Source of the DNA: Spirosoma fluviale
GTDB lineage: Bacteria > Bacteroidota > Bacteroidia > Cytophagales > Spirosomataceae
Assembly (NCBI RefSeq): GCF_900230225.1
Contig: NZ_OCNH01000002.1
Span: 869,844 to 933,843, forward strand
Length of the DNA: 64,000 nt
Direction of reading: 5' to 3'
Below the pieces are notes generated by a model. That model saw nothing but the letters and a program-made list of their open reading frames with translations. It was not told the DNA's origin and ran no database searches. This document shows positions 62,612 to 64,000 of the stretch, piece by piece (the stretch's first letter is position 1; the number at the start of each line of letters is the position of its first letter). Both the position numbers and the translations under genes were made by a program.

Positions 62612-64000
62612 TCAAAACGGGTAGCCAACGCCGATGTTGAAGACCAGATTTTCCTTTCGCCAGGTTGGGCTACCAAAGGCCATCTTGTCAATGACCCATT
62701 CGCTGCCTTCCGTTTGGTAAGGTTTGCGAAGTGGGGCGGCCACATCGAGCCGCACCAGAAAGTAAGATAAGTCAAGCCGGATGCCGACACCCGCACCCAC
62801 GGCGATCTGTTTATAAAATGTTTTTGAGAATTGAGCCCCCTCCCCAAAGACATCGGTGTTGGCATAAGTCCACACATTACCTGCATCGACGAAAACAGCT
62901 CCTTCAAGGTACTTGTTGAGTTTTGCCCGTATTTCTGTATTCGCTTCCAGTCGAATATCGCCACCGCCATCCTGAAATAGAGGCAGGTTCCGGATGGTAT
63001 CGCGGGTGAACAGCCCTGGTCCGATTGCCCTTGGCCGGAAAGCCCGAATACTGTTACTACCACCCACAAAATATTGCTTTACGAAGGGTAGTTGAAAGCC
63101 TTTGGAGTTGCCATAAGTGATACCAAGACCAGCGAAAAGGCGGTTGGCCCAAGTTATTTTCGGGGTTAGCTTGCGATACAACCGACCGTCAATATCGAAC
63201 CGAAGATATTGAGCGTAGGGAACACCAAAAATGCCGCTGCGGTCATCGTTTTCAAGCGGCTTTTTAAAGAAAAGACTTGCCAAGTTACCCGCTGCTTCGA
63301 TATTAGCGGTTATTCGAAACGAGGTTGGCGAAAGCGAACGAACAGGCGAATTAAAGTTAAACGTATAGAGTGAACTGAGAATAAGCTGGTCGGAACGGAA
63401 AACGGTGTTTATATACTGCTGCTTGACAAGAGGGCTCACAAGGGTATCTTCAAGTATCTGGTAAACCCGGCTATTTAGCGAAGGTTGCGGTACATATACA
63501 TAGTTAATGTTAAACGGCTGAAAGACGTGTTCAATCTGCTGGCTCTGACGCCAGGCATAGCCAAACGTTGTCTGCGCGGAATTGATCCGGTATAAGTCTC
63601 CCCGAATAATGGTTTGATAACCGACGGTAATGTTTGTTTTCGGTAAAGCCTGTCGCTGGTCGTACTTAAACCGATAGGGAGATACCAGGCGGGGGAAGCT
63701 CAGCGTAGCGTCGGCCCCAAACCGGTAATTGGTAATCCCTTCCCCCGCGGACGCTATTTGAAATTCAATCCCGGCGTTGAGATTGATGGTTAGTAATTCG
63801 GCCCGACGCAGCGCATTGCGGTTCCGCCAGCTCAACGTGAGCTGCGTACCGTTGAAGTTGTTGGAACGTGACGTACCATCCAGCTCGGCTCGTACAGATT
63901 TGGGCGGAGAAGGGGTCAGGTAATAATGAACGTCCAGCACGGCAGTGTCGCCCTGTTGATCGGGCTCGAACCGGTTTCGGACGAATTTAAACGCGCCTAC
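62612..64000 (-). CDS. BamA/TamA-family outer-membrane protein, start outside window
   Basis: C-terminal part (463 residues visible) of an Omp85-type protein. The frame is open to the end of the window, so the gene begins beyond it. It reads through a last POTRA-like segment (DTAVLDVHYYLTPSPPKSVR) into the barrel with GGSNSIRAFRPRAIGPGLF, which matches the Omp85 lid motif (G-x-x-S-x-R-G/A-F/Y), FVDAGNVWTY and a terminal strand ending in Phe (GVGYPF). Relatives insert beta-barrel proteins or translocate autotransporter-like proteins. Which branch it belongs to cannot be told without the N-terminus. Confidence 0.88.
   Translation of the reverse strand, partial: VGAFKFVRNRFEPDQQGDTAVLDVHYYLTPSPPKSVRAELDGTSRSNNFNGTQLTLSWRNRNALRRAELLTINLNAGIEFQIASAGEGITNYRFGADATLSFPRLVSPYRFKYDQRQALPKTNITVGYQTIIRGDLYRINSAQTTFGYAWRQSQQIEHVFQPFNINYVYVPQPSLNSRVYQILEDTLVSPLVKQQYINTVFRSDQLILSSLYTFNFNSPVRSLSPTSFRITANIEAAGNLASLFFKKPLENDDRSGIFGVPYAQYLRFDIDGRLYRKLTPKITWANRLFAGLGITYGNSKGFQLPFVKQYFVGGSNSIRAFRPRAIGPGLFTRDTIRNLPLFQDGGGDIRLEANTEIRAKLNKYLEGAVFVDAGNVWTYANTDVFGEGAQFSKTFYKQIAVGAGVGIRLDLSYFLVRLDVAAPLRKPYQTEGSEWVIDKMAFGSPTWRKENLVFNIGVGYPF

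Overview
The window looks like a chromosomal segment of a Cytophagales bacterium (phylum Bacteroidota), most likely close to Spirosoma. This is inferred from two SusC/SusD pairs, a fused LpxC-FabZ gene, a PorT-like type IX secretion gene beside ubiE, a hybrid two-component regulator with an AraC output domain, a TAnnTTTG-type promoter, and moderate GC with very short intergenic gaps.

Layout. 1-2900: sensor kinase (5' end outside the window), a hypothetical gene, a NarL-type regulator and a small lipoprotein. 2900-20000: a glycan-utilisation region with GH116, two SusC/SusD pairs, a cyclophilin, GH43 followed by an in-frame remnant of a beta-galactosidase tail, and a DUF1593 nucleoside-hydrolase-like protein. 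20000-27200: an unknown membrane protein, two esterases, and a translationally coupled trio (CitMHS transporter, AtuA-like protein, small AtuA-associated protein). 27400-37050: tRNA-Val, PorT-like protein, UbiE, M19 dipeptidase, glycosyltransferase, membrane proteins, Gfo/Idh/MocA oxidoreductase, GH53 galactanase and an FMN reductase. 37300-42530: hybrid sensor kinase, an orphan AraC-type DNA-binding protein, a collagen-like lipoprotein, and three copies of a 21-bp-period tandem operator-like repeat, the third inside a decayed duplication. 43000-51750: an AT-rich island with an apparently undescribed biosynthetic cluster. 51750-64000: tRNA(CAT), an HD hydrolase, lipid A genes (lpxD, lpxC-fabZ, lpxA), ABC transporter parts, a methyltransferase, a YbbA/YbbP/TesA-like group and a BamA/TamA-like protein cut by the window end.

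The most interesting region is 43047-51747. Five same-strand genes encode a possible heme-binding beta-barrel protein, a homologue of the N-terminal half of VioB/RebD (violacein and rebeccamycin imine-dimer synthases), a separate ferritin-like protein matching the VioB C-terminal half, a VioA/RebO-like flavin amino-acid oxidase, and a ThDP enzyme of the pyruvate/indolepyruvate decarboxylase family in which two catalytic positions are changed. I infer an amino-acid oxidase / imine-coupling pathway with a split synthase and an unusual ThDP partner. None of the usual later enzymes (VioC, VioD, VioE, RebP, RebC) is visible, so the product is unknown.

The glycan region probably acts on beta-linked galactan, arabinan or xylan-type plant polymers: SusC/D import oligosaccharides, and GH53, GH43, GH116 and esterases trim them. 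The substrate is inferred from enzyme families only.
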